Shown: positions 1-5,751, counted from the first letter of the stretch. The stretch is DNA of 6,517 nt from Candidatus Bathyarchaeota archaeon (GCA_015520475.1 WAQA01000055.1:1-6517), one strand, 5' to 3'. Program-made: numbers and translations. The notes: generated from the sequence alone by a model not told the origin.

Positions 1-20
1 CACTAGCTTTCTCTCCTTGA

Positions 21-34
21 ATATAAAAATTTTT
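21..34 (-). promoter_or_regulatory. Possible divergent promoter at left edge
   Basis: On the minus strand this AT-rich block reads TTTTTATAT, resembling an archaeal TATA box pointing out of the window. A minus-strand AAGGAG (18-13) lies nine bases before a GTG at 3-1. Either signal could serve a gene lying left of the window, but the two do not fit one model: a start site about 25 bases downstream of the box would fall after the Shine-Dalgarno site. No protein can be read, so this is only a suggestion. Confidence 0.2.
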
Positions 35-101
35 GAGTGAGAACTGTGAACTTGAGCTTTCCTCATGTTATTAAGGTCGTTCCGAAAAAATTAACCGTAA
101 G

Positions 102-111
102 ATATTTATTA
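102..111 (+). promoter_or_regulatory. Probable TATA box for alba
   Basis: ATATTTATTA resembles an archaeal TATA box. It would place transcription start near 131-136 and leave a leader of about 35 bases before the alba ATG. A purine-rich stretch just upstream could act as the BRE. This is inferred from base pattern and spacing only. Confidence 0.4.
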
Positions 112-169
112 ATGTATTAAGAGCATTAAGCCTAAATGAGATAAACTATTAAAGGAGTGAGGCGGTGAA

Positions 170-448
170 ATGTCAGAAAGCAACTCTGTGCTGATCGGAC
201 GGAAACCCGTCATGAATTATGTCCTAGCATGTATAACCCTGTTTCATAGCGGAGCTAAAGAGGTTAACGTTAAGGCGAGGGGCAGAGCTATAAGTAGAGC
301 TGTCGACGTTGTTGAGATTGTTAGGCGAAGGTTTCTACCAGACGTGAAGATTGGAAGCATAGATATAGGGACTGAGCAGCTTCAGCGGACCGAGGAAGGT
401 GGAACCCCAACGAACATCAGTACTATCGAGATCACATTGACCCGGTAG
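170..448 (+). CDS. albA: Alba family DNA/RNA-binding chromatin protein
   Basis: Alba is a small basic dimeric protein that coats DNA and also binds RNA in archaea. The 92-residue product has the usual length and family signatures: GRKPVMNYV (residues 10-18) for nucleic-acid contact, [12 protein letters not shown] (35-46), and RRRFLPD (52-58), whose Phe55 matches the phenylalanine at the dimer-dimer interface in Sulfolobus Alba. The C-terminal STIEITL strand is also typical. Arg11 aligns with Lys16 of Sulfolobus Alba, the acetylated residue; Lys17 is kept as Lys12. The start is ATG, preceded by GGAG at 154-157 and by GGCGGTGA ending one base before it, which is crowded. It appears to be a single-gene unit with its own TATA box and a terminator-like element behind it. 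Family assignment is very secure; the acetylation inference comes from family knowledge. Confidence 0.96.
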   Translation: MSESNSVLIGRKPVMNYVLACITLFHSGAKEVNVKARGRAISRAVDVVEIVRRRFLPDVKIGSIDIGTEQLQRTEEGGTPTNISTIEITLTR

Positions 449-456
449 GTTCTTTT

Positions 457-487
457 AGGGCTAAGCTCCGCCCTCTCCTTTATTTTT
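457..487 (+). terminator. Hairpin plus T-tract after alba
   Basis: AGGGC (457-461) can pair with GCCCT (470-474) across an eight-base loop, followed by the T-rich run TTTATTTTT (479-487). Archaeal termination depends mainly on T-runs, so this is a plausible alba terminator. It abuts the next gene's Shine-Dalgarno site, so incomplete termination could feed the KH/aspS genes. The stem is only five pairs. Confidence 0.45.
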
Positions 488-493
488 GGAGGT
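488..493 (+). promoter_or_regulatory. Shine-Dalgarno site deciding a GTG start
   Basis: GGAGGT matches the archaeal 16S tail and lies eleven bases before the GTG at 505. No ATG in that frame fits before the conserved cysteine pair, so this site supports GTG as the start of the KH protein. Confidence 0.6.
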
Positions 494-504
494 TACCAGA
501 ATAA

Positions 505-1014
505 GTGAAAGCGGAGTTATGTCAGTTCTGCCTGAGAAGCGGAATATTATGTTCGAAGTGCAGGGAGAAAGTTAGGAAGGGCGTGGTTAGCGAGACCGAT
601 TTAAGAGTCGCCCGCCTACTCGTTTCCATCGAAGATAAGTATCCATCCCTCCAGGATGTCTACTTCTATAAGGCTGTTGAGGCTGATAATGTCCTAGCCA
701 TTCTTGTCGGGAAGGGTGATGTTCCTAGACTGCTCGGTTATGGAGGTAAAATAACGAAGTTTCTAAGCCAGAAGACTGGGAAGAAGATACGTATCCTAGA
801 GTATGACTCTGACGAGAGAAAGTTCCTTGAGGATCTCTTCGCCCCTCTTGACATTCTAACTATAAATAAGATTTGGCTGCCTGATGGGACAACTGAGACT
901 CGTGTTATCCTGAGGCGTAGGGGACGTGGAAAACCTAAGATGGACCTAGAAGCTATAAAGGAGATAGCTAAGAGAATTCATGGGTTAACCCTTAGGATTG
1001 AGTTTTCAGATTGA
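505..1014 (+). CDS. Zinc-finger and KH-domain RNA-binding protein (NusA-like)
   Basis: This 169-residue protein starts with a four-cysteine knuckle, C6-x2-C9-x6-C16-x2-C19, likely binding zinc. A KH domain follows, with the loop G78-Y79-G80-G81 in the helix-GxxG-helix setting (residues about 65-100). The C-terminal part (about 117-169) looks like a second, degenerate KH fold: it has the strand and helix pattern but no clear GxxG. The tandem-KH order recalls NusA, and archaeal relatives are usually annotated as NusA-like or KH-domain proteins. The role is probably RNA binding linked to transcription or translation; no catalytic motif is seen. The GTG start is backed by GGAGGT. Its stop is within a few bases of aspS, so the two are surely co-transcribed. 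The specific RNA target cannot be read from sequence. Confidence 0.8.
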   Translation: MKAELCQFCLRSGILCSKCREKVRKGVVSETDLRVARLLVSIEDKYPSLQDVYFYKAVEADNVLAILVGKGDVPRLLGYGGKITKFLSQKTGKKIRILEYDSDERKFLEDLFAPLDILTINKIWLPDGTTETRVILRRRGRGKPKMDLEAIKEIAKRIHGLTLRIEFSD

Positions 1015-1018
1015 CGGC

Positions 1019-1022
1019 GGAG
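1019..1022 (+). promoter_or_regulatory. Shine-Dalgarno site favouring the aspS ATG
   Basis: GGAG, within GGCGGAG, lies six bases before the ATG at 1029. The alternative in-frame TTG at 1011 overlaps the KH-gene stop as TTGA and has no comparable ribosome site, so the ATG is the better start. Confidence 0.5.
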
Positions 1023-1028
1023 TATCAT

Positions 1029-2348
1029 ATGGGGCTTGATGGTCTCGGCTCTTGGCGTAGGACGCATTATTCAAGTGAGATAGGCCCTGAATTGGATGGT
1101 AAGGAAGTCATAGTTTTAGGGTGGATACGTGATATTAGAGATCTTGGCGGCATAAGATTCCTAATCCTCCAGGATAAGGAAGGAACAGTTCAAGTAACTG
1201 TTCCGAAGGATGAAGTTAACAGCCAAGTCCTGAGTAAAGTTGATCTTCTCCAGAGGCAATGCTGTGTGGGTGTTAGGGGACTCGTTAGGAGGATGGATAA
1301 GGCTCCAGGCGGTGCAGAGATAATTCCCGAGGAGATTAGAATCCTCGGAGTTGCTAAGCATCCTCTCCCCCTCGATATAACCGGGAAGACCCCTGCCGAG
1401 ATAGATGTCCGCTTAGATGCAAGGGTTCTTGATTTACGTCGAACCGAGAATCAAGCGGTCTTTAGGATACGTCATGCGGTTCTAGAGGCTACTCGTAGAT
1501 TTCTGGTTGATAGGGGCTTCATAGAGGTTCATACGCCGAAGATAATAGCCTCCGCAACTGAGGGTGGAGCCGCCCTCTTCCCAATAGCATACTTTGAGAA
1601 GGAAGCTTTTCTGGCGCAGAGTCCACAGCTGTATAAGGAGCAGCTCGTCATAGACTTTGAGAAGGTCTTCGAGATAGGGCCTGTCTTCAGAGCTGAGAAA
1701 TCCCATACAAGGAGGCATGTGACGGAATTCATCTCGATCGATGTTGAGGAGGCCTTTGTAACGGCTGAGGATGTCATGAAGTTGGCTGAGGATCTCGTAC
1801 AGTACGTATGTAAGTATGTGAAGGAGAAATGTAGGTGGGAATTGAATGTTCTGAGACGTGACGTTGAGGTGCCTAAGGTTCCATTCAAGAGACTTACTTA
1901 CGATGAGATCCTTGAGGATCTGAGTGATGAGGGGATGAGAATACCGTGGGGTGAGGATATTCCAACACCTGCTTATAGACTGCTTGGGAGACTTCATCCA
2001 TACTTCTACTTTATTGTAGATTGGCCTACAAGCTTGAAGCCGTTCTATATAAAGCCTAAAGATGAGGATGAGAGGGTGAGTGAAGGCTTCGATCTTATGT
2101 GGCGTTGGATTGAGATAGCCTCAGGTGGAACACGTATAAACGATAAGGAACTCTTAATTAGAAGATTGAAGGAGCAGGGGTTGCAGCCTGAATCCTTCAA
2201 GTATCACCTGAAAGTCTTCGATTATGGTATGCCTCCGCATGCGGGATGGGCTATAGGCCTTGAAAGACTGGTTATGATGCTTACTGGAAAGGAGAACATT
2301 AGGGAGGTTATATTGTTCCCGAGGGATCGGTTTAGACTTACTCCGTGA
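1029..2348 (+). CDS. aspS: Aspartyl-tRNA synthetase, archaeal type (probably non-discriminating)
   Basis: This class IIb synthetase attaches aspartate to tRNA-Asp in the cytoplasm. The 439 residues match the compact archaeal/eukaryal form (about 438 in Thermococcus) and lack the bacterial insertion domain. An N-terminal OB fold for anticodon binding (about 11-110) contains GWIRDIRDLGG. The catalytic core has motif 1 (GFIEVHTPKI, 163-172), the ATEGGAALFP and AQSPQLYK segments, motif 2 (FRAEKSHTRRH, 220-230) and motif 3 (GLER, 410-413), ending in the typical LFPRDRFRLTP. Ungapped alignment to Thermococcus AspRS puts Arg34 where that enzyme has Trp26 and Pro93 where it has Lys85. Proline there marks enzymes that also charge tRNA-Asn, so relaxed tRNA specificity is likely but unproven. 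ATG is chosen over TTG 1011, which would add six residues. The gene follows the KH gene by 14 bases and converges on truD. Confidence 0.96.
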   Translation: MGLDGLGSWRRTHYSSEIGPELDGKEVIVLGWIRDIRDLGGIRFLILQDKEGTVQVTVPKDEVNSQVLSKVDLLQRQCCVGVRGLVRRMDKAPGGAEIIPEEIRILGVAKHPLPLDITGKTPAEIDVRLDARVLDLRRTENQAVFRIRHAVLEATRRFLVDRGFIEVHTPKIIASATEGGAALFPIAYFEKEAFLAQSPQLYKEQLVIDFEKVFEIGPVFRAEKSHTRRHVTEFISIDVEEAFVTAEDVMKLAEDLVQYVCKYVKEKCRWELNVLRRDVEVPKVPFKRLTYDEILEDLSDEGMRIPWGEDIPTPAYRLLGRLHPYFYFIVDWPTSLKPFYIKPKDEDERVSEGFDLMWRWIEIASGGTRINDKELLIRRLKEQGLQPESFKYHLKVFDYGMPPHAGWAIGLERLVMMLTGKENIREVILFPRDRFRLTP

Positions 2349-2360
2349 ACGTCATCCTCT

Positions 2361-2513
2361 TCATTGAGGCTCATTAAGAGACGCCTCTATTACTATTTCT
2401 GTAGGTATGGTCTGTAAAGTGTTAATCTCTACAATCTGATTTGCAGCTTCAAAAACTTTGATGGGATTTGATAGTGGACATCTCTTGTGGAAACGTAAAC
2501 CTCCTCTCTTCAT
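2361..2513 (-). CDS. Possible small ORF of 50 residues, unknown function
   Basis: A 50-codon ORF starts with ATG four bases after the truD stop, on the same strand, and nearly fills the gap to aspS. The product begins MKRGGLRFHKRC, has one cysteine, and then an alternating hydrophobic C-terminal half containing TEIVIEASLNEP that could form helix and strand. I do not recognise a family. No Shine-Dalgarno site precedes the ATG; a GGAGGT is present but lies inside codons 4-5. The end overlaps a hairpin that may be the aspS terminator. It could equally be a chance ORF in a 169-bp intergenic region. Nothing else is evident in that gap. Confidence 0.25.
   Translation of the reverse strand: MKRGGLRFHKRCPLSNPIKVFEAANQIVEINTLQTIPTEIVIEASLNEPQ
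2366..2387. terminator. Possible terminator hairpin between converging genes
   Basis: GAGGC (2366-2370) can pair with GCCTC (2383-2387), followed on the plus strand by the moderately T-rich TATTACTATTTCT. It sits 17 bases after the aspS stop and could end aspS transcription, possibly also transcription arriving from truD. The stem is short and the T-run is interrupted. Confidence 0.3.
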
Positions 2514-2517
2514 GTTG

Positions 2518-3870
2518 TTAGAAGCCAGCCTCAATTATCTCCTCCGGCTTCATGAATTCTCTCAGGAGGACTGTTGCATAGGAGCTCCTCTCCAACGTGA
2601 AGGTGAAGTTCACCGTTAAATCCGGCTGCTCATTGGATGAAACGTTATGTTTTAATTCTCTTGGTTTGGAGAGGATTCTTCTTAGGCATCCTGGAGAACT
2701 TATCTCTGGCATATCCTTAATGCGGAATGACTCCTTCTTGACGCCTTCCTCCTCCATCACTCTCCTCTCAATCTCCCCTTGTACTCCTCCAGAGTAATCC
2801 TGTCTGTATCCTATGATTGGGATTGCTATGCTGCTCTCTCCATTCTCTATCTCCTTCTTGGCGGCTGATAGGTTACCAGCTGTTACCCTATAATATTCTC
2901 CGGACGGTAAACCTGAACTGTTAAGTTTCAGTATATAATCTCCTATCTGCGGCTCGTCTAATGGAATACTATGCTTCATCCTTTCACTTAGGAAGCGGTT
3001 GAAGAGGTATGATTGGTACGCGTGGATGAATAATCTTCTGAGGGTTAATGGTAGTCGTCTCATCGCCCCATAAAAGTCGTTTCGATGCTTCATTAAATGT
3101 TTTAAGAGAATCCTCTCGTACGTCATGTATTTTGGGAGGCTCTTAAATGCCCCTTTAAAGTCCATGGTGTCCTTCAGGTATGTCCTTGCATCAGCAACTC
3201 TCCAGTTCTCGTATCTGCTTCCATCTGAGAGGAAGGCTGTTACGGCTCCTTCAACGTCTCCTTTTAGGAGGCATCGTCCAATTATATGTGTGATAGGCCT
3301 CCTTGTTCCGAAGCGTTGATGCCCAAAGAAGTTTGGGATTCCCCCTATCTCCTCCAGTTCACTCTTAATCCTTCCAATTCTTTCCTCGGCAACTTCACTC
3401 TTTAACCTTACATCTCTAACGTTTATGTCGAAGCTATTTCCGAGGAGGAGATGGGATGATATCTTCTCGTTAACGTAGCGTATCGGCTTAACTTCTATTC
3501 CGTTGATACGTATCCTTAATATTTCCTCTGGGGATATCCTACTTATCGTTATAAATTGGAAAGATAGGGATCTTGCATCTTTGATTCCGGCGTTCTGGAT
3601 ACGTTCCATATCTATCCCTAACTGTCTTGCGATTTCCATGAGGGCTAATATTGTATCCCAGTTCCTCTTTGCTAAGACGCAGAGTAGGTATCGTCCCCAT
3701 CCATACTCTCCATTCGGGGCCTCCATGCTCTCTGCTGCTTTAGACCCGTCTATAAGAACCTCATTGACTATGAAGTCTTCGGGGACTGTACGTATCTTCC
3801 CGCCTATTCCAGGAGAAACCGTTGCATAAACCTCTATTCCAAGTTTGACTTCGAGTTCCGGGGGCTTCAA
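2518..3870 (-). CDS. truD: tRNA pseudouridine synthase TruD
   Basis: TruD isomerises uridine to pseudouridine in tRNA, at U13 in the best-studied enzymes; archaeal and eukaryal (Pus7) relatives can also act at position 35. The 450-residue protein has the family marks: NAGIKDARS (93-101) with the likely catalytic Asp98, NFFGHQRFG (180-188), and FIHAYQSYLFNRFLSE in the helical part, followed by IGYRQDYSGG and the closing FTLERSSYATVLLREFMKP. The extra length over bacterial TruD reflects the larger insertion domain usual in archaea. The start is TTG at 3870, well supported by AGGAGGA six bases upstream; no ATG fits before the conserved N-terminus. The pth2 stop is only 10 bases upstream and overlaps this ribosome site, so the two genes form an operon and may be translationally coupled. 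Adjacency of pth2 and truD is, as I recall, seen in other archaea. Confidence 0.95.
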   Translation of the reverse strand: MKPPELEVKLGIEVYATVSPGIGGKIRTVPEDFIVNEVLIDGSKAAESMEAPNGEYGWGRYLLCVLAKRNWDTILALMEIARQLGIDMERIQNAGIKDARSLSFQFITISRISPEEILRIRINGIEVKPIRYVNEKISSHLLLGNSFDINVRDVRLKSEVAEERIGRIKSELEEIGGIPNFFGHQRFGTRRPITHIIGRCLLKGDVEGAVTAFLSDGSRYENWRVADARTYLKDTMDFKGAFKSLPKYMTYERILLKHLMKHRNDFYGAMRRLPLTLRRLFIHAYQSYLFNRFLSERMKHSIPLDEPQIGDYILKLNSSGLPSGEYYRVTAGNLSAAKKEIENGESSIAIPIIGYRQDYSGGVQGEIERRVMEEEGVKKESFRIKDMPEISSPGCLRRILSKPRELKHNVSSNEQPDLTVNFTFTLERSSYATVLLREFMKPEEIIEAGF

Positions 3871-3876
3871 GGATAT

Positions 3877-3881
3877 CCTCC
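3877..3881 (-). promoter_or_regulatory. Shine-Dalgarno site deciding the truD TTG start
   Basis: Minus-strand GGAGG, within TAGGAGGATATCC, lies six bases before the TTG at 3870. The TAG of pth2 touches it, so ribosomes finishing pth2 end directly on the truD binding site. This strongly supports the TTG start. Confidence 0.75.
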
Positions 3882-4261
3882 TACAGTAATGGGAGATTAC
3901 CGGTGACCCTATCTATTAGGTTTGAGGGGGCCGGCCCTATTCCCAGCGCTGTTAATGTTCCAGGCTTAAGCTCTGTTAAGCCCATATCAGTGACTAGGCC
4001 AATCGGTAAACCTAGAGCCTCAGCTTTCCCCTTAACGCTTAAGAGAGCATCTTCTGAGTTAACCTTTAACACTATCTTACGCTGTCCCTCGGTGAACCAG
4101 CTGCTCCACCATTCAGGCTTTATCCTCCTAGCCTTCTCAGCTGATAATATGGCTGCGTGGCTTGCTTGGGCAGCTATCTTTCCCACGCTCATGTTCAGAT
4201 CTGCTCTTATCACAATAACCTGCTTATACTTGAATGTTACAGTCTTCATCTTTAGGATCAC
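3881..4261 (-). CDS. pth2: Peptidyl-tRNA hydrolase, archaeal/eukaryal type (Pth2)
   Basis: Pth2 cleaves the ester bond of peptidyl-tRNAs that drop off the ribosome, freeing tRNA for reuse. The 126-residue product has the normal size and signatures: KYKQVIVIRADLNMSVGKIA (11-30) with Lys28, AQASHAAI (31-38), GQRKIVLKV (59-67), the TDMGLTELKPGTLTALGIGP block (91-110) and a final DRVTGNLPLL. Met93 replaces the usual alanine in the DAG-T motif, a mild change. The start drawn is GTG at 4261, which lies at the expected transcription start about 26 bases after a TATA box, suggesting a leaderless message. ATG at 4249 (12 bases later) is an equally serious alternative, and neither has a clear Shine-Dalgarno site. 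It is the first gene of the pth2-truD operon and diverges from the thiolase gene. Confidence 0.95.
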   Translation of the reverse strand: MILKMKTVTFKYKQVIVIRADLNMSVGKIAAQASHAAILSAEKARRIKPEWWSSWFTEGQRKIVLKVNSEDALLSVKGKAEALGLPIGLVTDMGLTELKPGTLTALGIGPAPSNLIDRVTGNLPLL

Positions 4262-4283
4262 ACCTAAATTAATCAGGGGGTTA

Positions 4284-4292
4284 AGTTTAAAT
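4284..4292 (-). promoter_or_regulatory. Probable TATA box for the pth2-truD operon
   Basis: On the minus strand the block reads ATTTAAACT, preceded by TAAAG as a possible BRE. Its centre lies about 26 bases before the GTG at 4261, so transcription would start at or next to the start codon. Confidence 0.55.
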
Positions 4293-4367
4293 CTTTAGCG
4301 GAATCTTTCACGGTGTCTAGAACCTGCTCTTCACAGATAACTCCAGATACCATCTTCGCAGCTGAAC

Positions 4368-4375
4368 TTTAAATA
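4368..4375 (+). promoter_or_regulatory. Probable TATA box for the tRNA thiolase gene
   Basis: TTTAAATA lies with its centre about 26 bases before position 4398. The message would therefore begin near 4397-4400, giving a leader of only a few bases before the ATG at 4406. No Shine-Dalgarno site is present, which fits leaderless or near-leaderless translation. Confidence 0.55.
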
Positions 4376-4405
4376 CTCTCCTCTTAGAATGATTAATTGA
4401 TTGAG

Positions 4406-5329
4406 ATGCGTAGGGTATGCTCTAGATGTGGAAAGGAAAGGTCGGAGATTAATCTTCCATATGCAAAGATGAGTCTATGCCCCCTCTGCTTTCAGGAGTT
4501 CTATGTGAATAGAATTCGGAGGACTGTTAGGGAGTTCAGCATGTTCAAGCCGGATGATCGGGTTGGAGTTGCTGTTTCAGGTGGGAAGGACAGCGTAGCT
4601 CTTCTCCATGGCTTATGCAAGGCTTTCCCCGAAGCGGACTTTGTTGCTTTACATGTTGATCTCGGAATTGAGGGTTACTCGCAGCATTGTAAAGTGAAGG
4701 TTGAAGAATTAGCTAGAAACCTAAACGTTGACCTATTCGTCTTTGACTTGAAGGAGGAGCTAGGCTTCTCCATATCCGACTATGCGAGGAGTCGGAGGGG
4801 TAAGGTGTGTTCTCATTGCGGAGTTATAAAGAGACATGTCTTTGAGGAGTTGGCTGAGAGGGCTGATGTGAAGGTTCTGGCGACTGGACATAACCTTGAC
4901 GATTATGTTGCGTTGATGCTCAACAACTTCTTTGCTGGTAACTGGATTCAACTAGCCAGGTTGAAGGTTGTGTTGAAGCCTATACTTCCAAGACAGACTG
5001 TGAAGGTTAAACCTTTAATCAAGACCCCTGAAGATGAGAATCTCCTATACTGTATATATGCGGATATCCCGTTTAGAGATGTTAACTGTCCATATGCGCA
5101 TACTTCAAGGCTGCGTAGGAACAGGGAGATACTTGACTTCCTCACCAAATATAACCCGAACTTTAAGTATCAAGCCCTCAAGAGATTCCTTGAGTTAATT
5201 GAGATTCTAGATGCCAGTATAAAGCAGCCTGAGTTGAGGACATGTAAGGTGTGTGGTTTCCCATCATCTGGGGAGATATGTGCCTACTGTCGTAGAATCG
5301 AGATTATGGTGAGGCATGATCCCTCCTGA
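4406..5329 (+). CDS. tRNA 2-thiolation protein, Ncs6/TtuA family (PP-loop)
   Basis: Members of this family activate a tRNA uridine by adenylation and replace its oxygen with sulfur, at U34 (Ncs6/NcsA) or U54 (TtuA); the sulfur usually comes from a ubiquitin-like carrier. The 307-residue protein has an N-terminal zinc knuckle (C5, C8, C25, C28), the ATP-binding PP-loop SGGKDS (58-63), a CSHC pair (C135, C138) and NCPYAH (C228), the three cysteines that hold a 4Fe-4S cluster in TtuA, then TGHNLDDY (160-167) and a C-terminal zinc knuckle (C280, C283, C292, C295). All key residues are present. DDY replaces the more common DDE after TGHNL, which may mark a subgroup. Sequence alone does not choose U34 or U54, so no symbol is given. 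ATG 4406 is preferred to TTG 4397 because the predicted transcript starts near 4398. It converges on the phosphoesterase gene with 12 bases between stops. Confidence 0.92.
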   Translation: MRRVCSRCGKERSEINLPYAKMSLCPLCFQEFYVNRIRRTVREFSMFKPDDRVGVAVSGGKDSVALLHGLCKAFPEADFVALHVDLGIEGYSQHCKVKVEELARNLNVDLFVFDLKEELGFSISDYARSRRGKVCSHCGVIKRHVFEELAERADVKVLATGHNLDDYVALMLNNFFAGNWIQLARLKVVLKPILPRQTVKVKPLIKTPEDENLLYCIYADIPFRDVNCPYAHTSRLRRNREILDFLTKYNPNFKYQALKRFLELIEILDASIKQPELRTCKVCGFPSSGEICAYCRRIEIMVRHDPS

Positions 5330-5341
5330 AGCCCTGAAACT

Positions 5342-5722
5342 TTAATGGTTGCCAATCTTAAAGAATAGCCATGACTTCTTTTCTTTCTTGAATCTTATTA
5401 GGCAGTATCTCCCCTTCAATCTGTAACCGTCCAAGTTAACTATTATCTCCCTTTCGCTCCATCTCTCAGTTTCGTATGTTCCTCGATCCCATATCTCAAC
5501 CTTTCCAGCTCCATACTCGCCTTCAGGGATGACTCCTTCAAAGCTGGCGTATTCGATTGGGTGGTCTTCAACCTCTATGGCCAGCCTCTTCACTCCCATC
5601 TTTTGAGGAGGCTCTTTCGGTACAGCCCAGCTCCTGAGAACCCCTCCCCTCTCTAATCTTAGATCATAATGTAGATGGCTTGCGTGGTGTTTCTGTATAA
5701 CGAATAATCTCTTATCCCCTAT
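5342..5722 (-). CDS. LigD-type DNA 3'-phosphoesterase, stand-alone, with apparent ATA start
   Basis: The family (PE domain of DNA ligase D) cleans 3' DNA ends by removing 3'-phosphates or terminal ribonucleotides, chiefly in end joining. Read from 5722, the 126-residue frame contains [40 protein letters not shown] and [19 protein letters not shown], ending WLFFKIGNH. The residues matching Pseudomonas LigD His42, His48, Asp50, Arg52, His84 and Tyr88 are all present at exact spacing. The first ATG (5599) would delete the first four, so the gene must start upstream, but no in-frame ATG, GTG or TTG exists between 5725 and 5600. GGAGG at 5734-5730 lies seven bases before an ATA at 5722, hence this start. 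An in-frame ATG at 5743 is followed after five codons by TAA. It may be a working gene with an AUA start, a fresh nonsense or start-codon loss, or a sequence error. No Ku, ligase or primase is nearby. Confidence 0.75.
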   Translation of the reverse strand: MGDKRLFVIQKHHASHLHYDLRLERGGVLRSWAVPKEPPQKMGVKRLAIEVEDHPIEYASFEGVIPEGEYGAGKVEIWDRGTYETERWSEREIIVNLDGYRLKGRYCLIRFKKEKKSWLFFKIGNH

Positions 5723-5727
5723 CTTTT

Positions 5728-5751
5728 ATCCTCCCCTATTCATAGGGGGAT
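5728..5751 (-). promoter_or_regulatory. Hairpin covering the phosphoesterase Shine-Dalgarno site
   Basis: On the minus strand ATCC-CCCTA pairs with TAGGG-(GA)-GGAT around a TGAA loop, a nine-pair stem with a two-base bulge. The 3' arm contains the GGGGAGG ribosome site, so a transcript including the whole element would hide it. A message starting at the TATA box proposed at 5761-5766 would lack the 5' arm. It could also merely be a spacer after the prenyl synthase gene. Confidence 0.35.
5730..5734 (-). promoter_or_regulatory. Shine-Dalgarno site pointing to an ATA start
   Basis: Minus-strand GGAGG is seven bases from the ATA at 5722, normal spacing for a start codon. No ATG, GTG or TTG of the phosphoesterase frame lies within reach, and so this site is the main argument for ATA. 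Confidence 0.5.

Noticed and set aside
1..66. Minus-strand frame open from ATG at 66 to the left edge (22 codons)
   Set aside because: No ribosome site and it covers an AT-rich promoter-like block; too short to judge.
1161..1997. Minus-strand ORFs inside aspS (1161-1361, 1482-1997, 1529-1888)
   Set aside because: They lie antisense to a fully conserved synthetase, have no family signature and overlap one another; they are shadows.
2597..3829. Plus-strand ORFs opposite truD (2597-2797, 3125-3319, 3503-3829)
   Set aside because: Antisense to conserved TruD coding sequence, with no recognisable domains.
3903..4298. 131-codon plus-strand ORF opposite pth2
   Set aside because: It mirrors the pth2 gene, whose sequence is fully conserved, and resembles no protein family.
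4273..4353. 26-codon minus-strand ORF in the divergent intergenic region
   Set aside because: No ribosome site, and it contains the predicted pth2 TATA box; probably chance.
4760..5148. Minus-strand ORFs opposite the tRNA thiolase gene (4760-4951, 4948-5148)
   Set aside because: Antisense to conserved motifs of the thiolase; no independent support.
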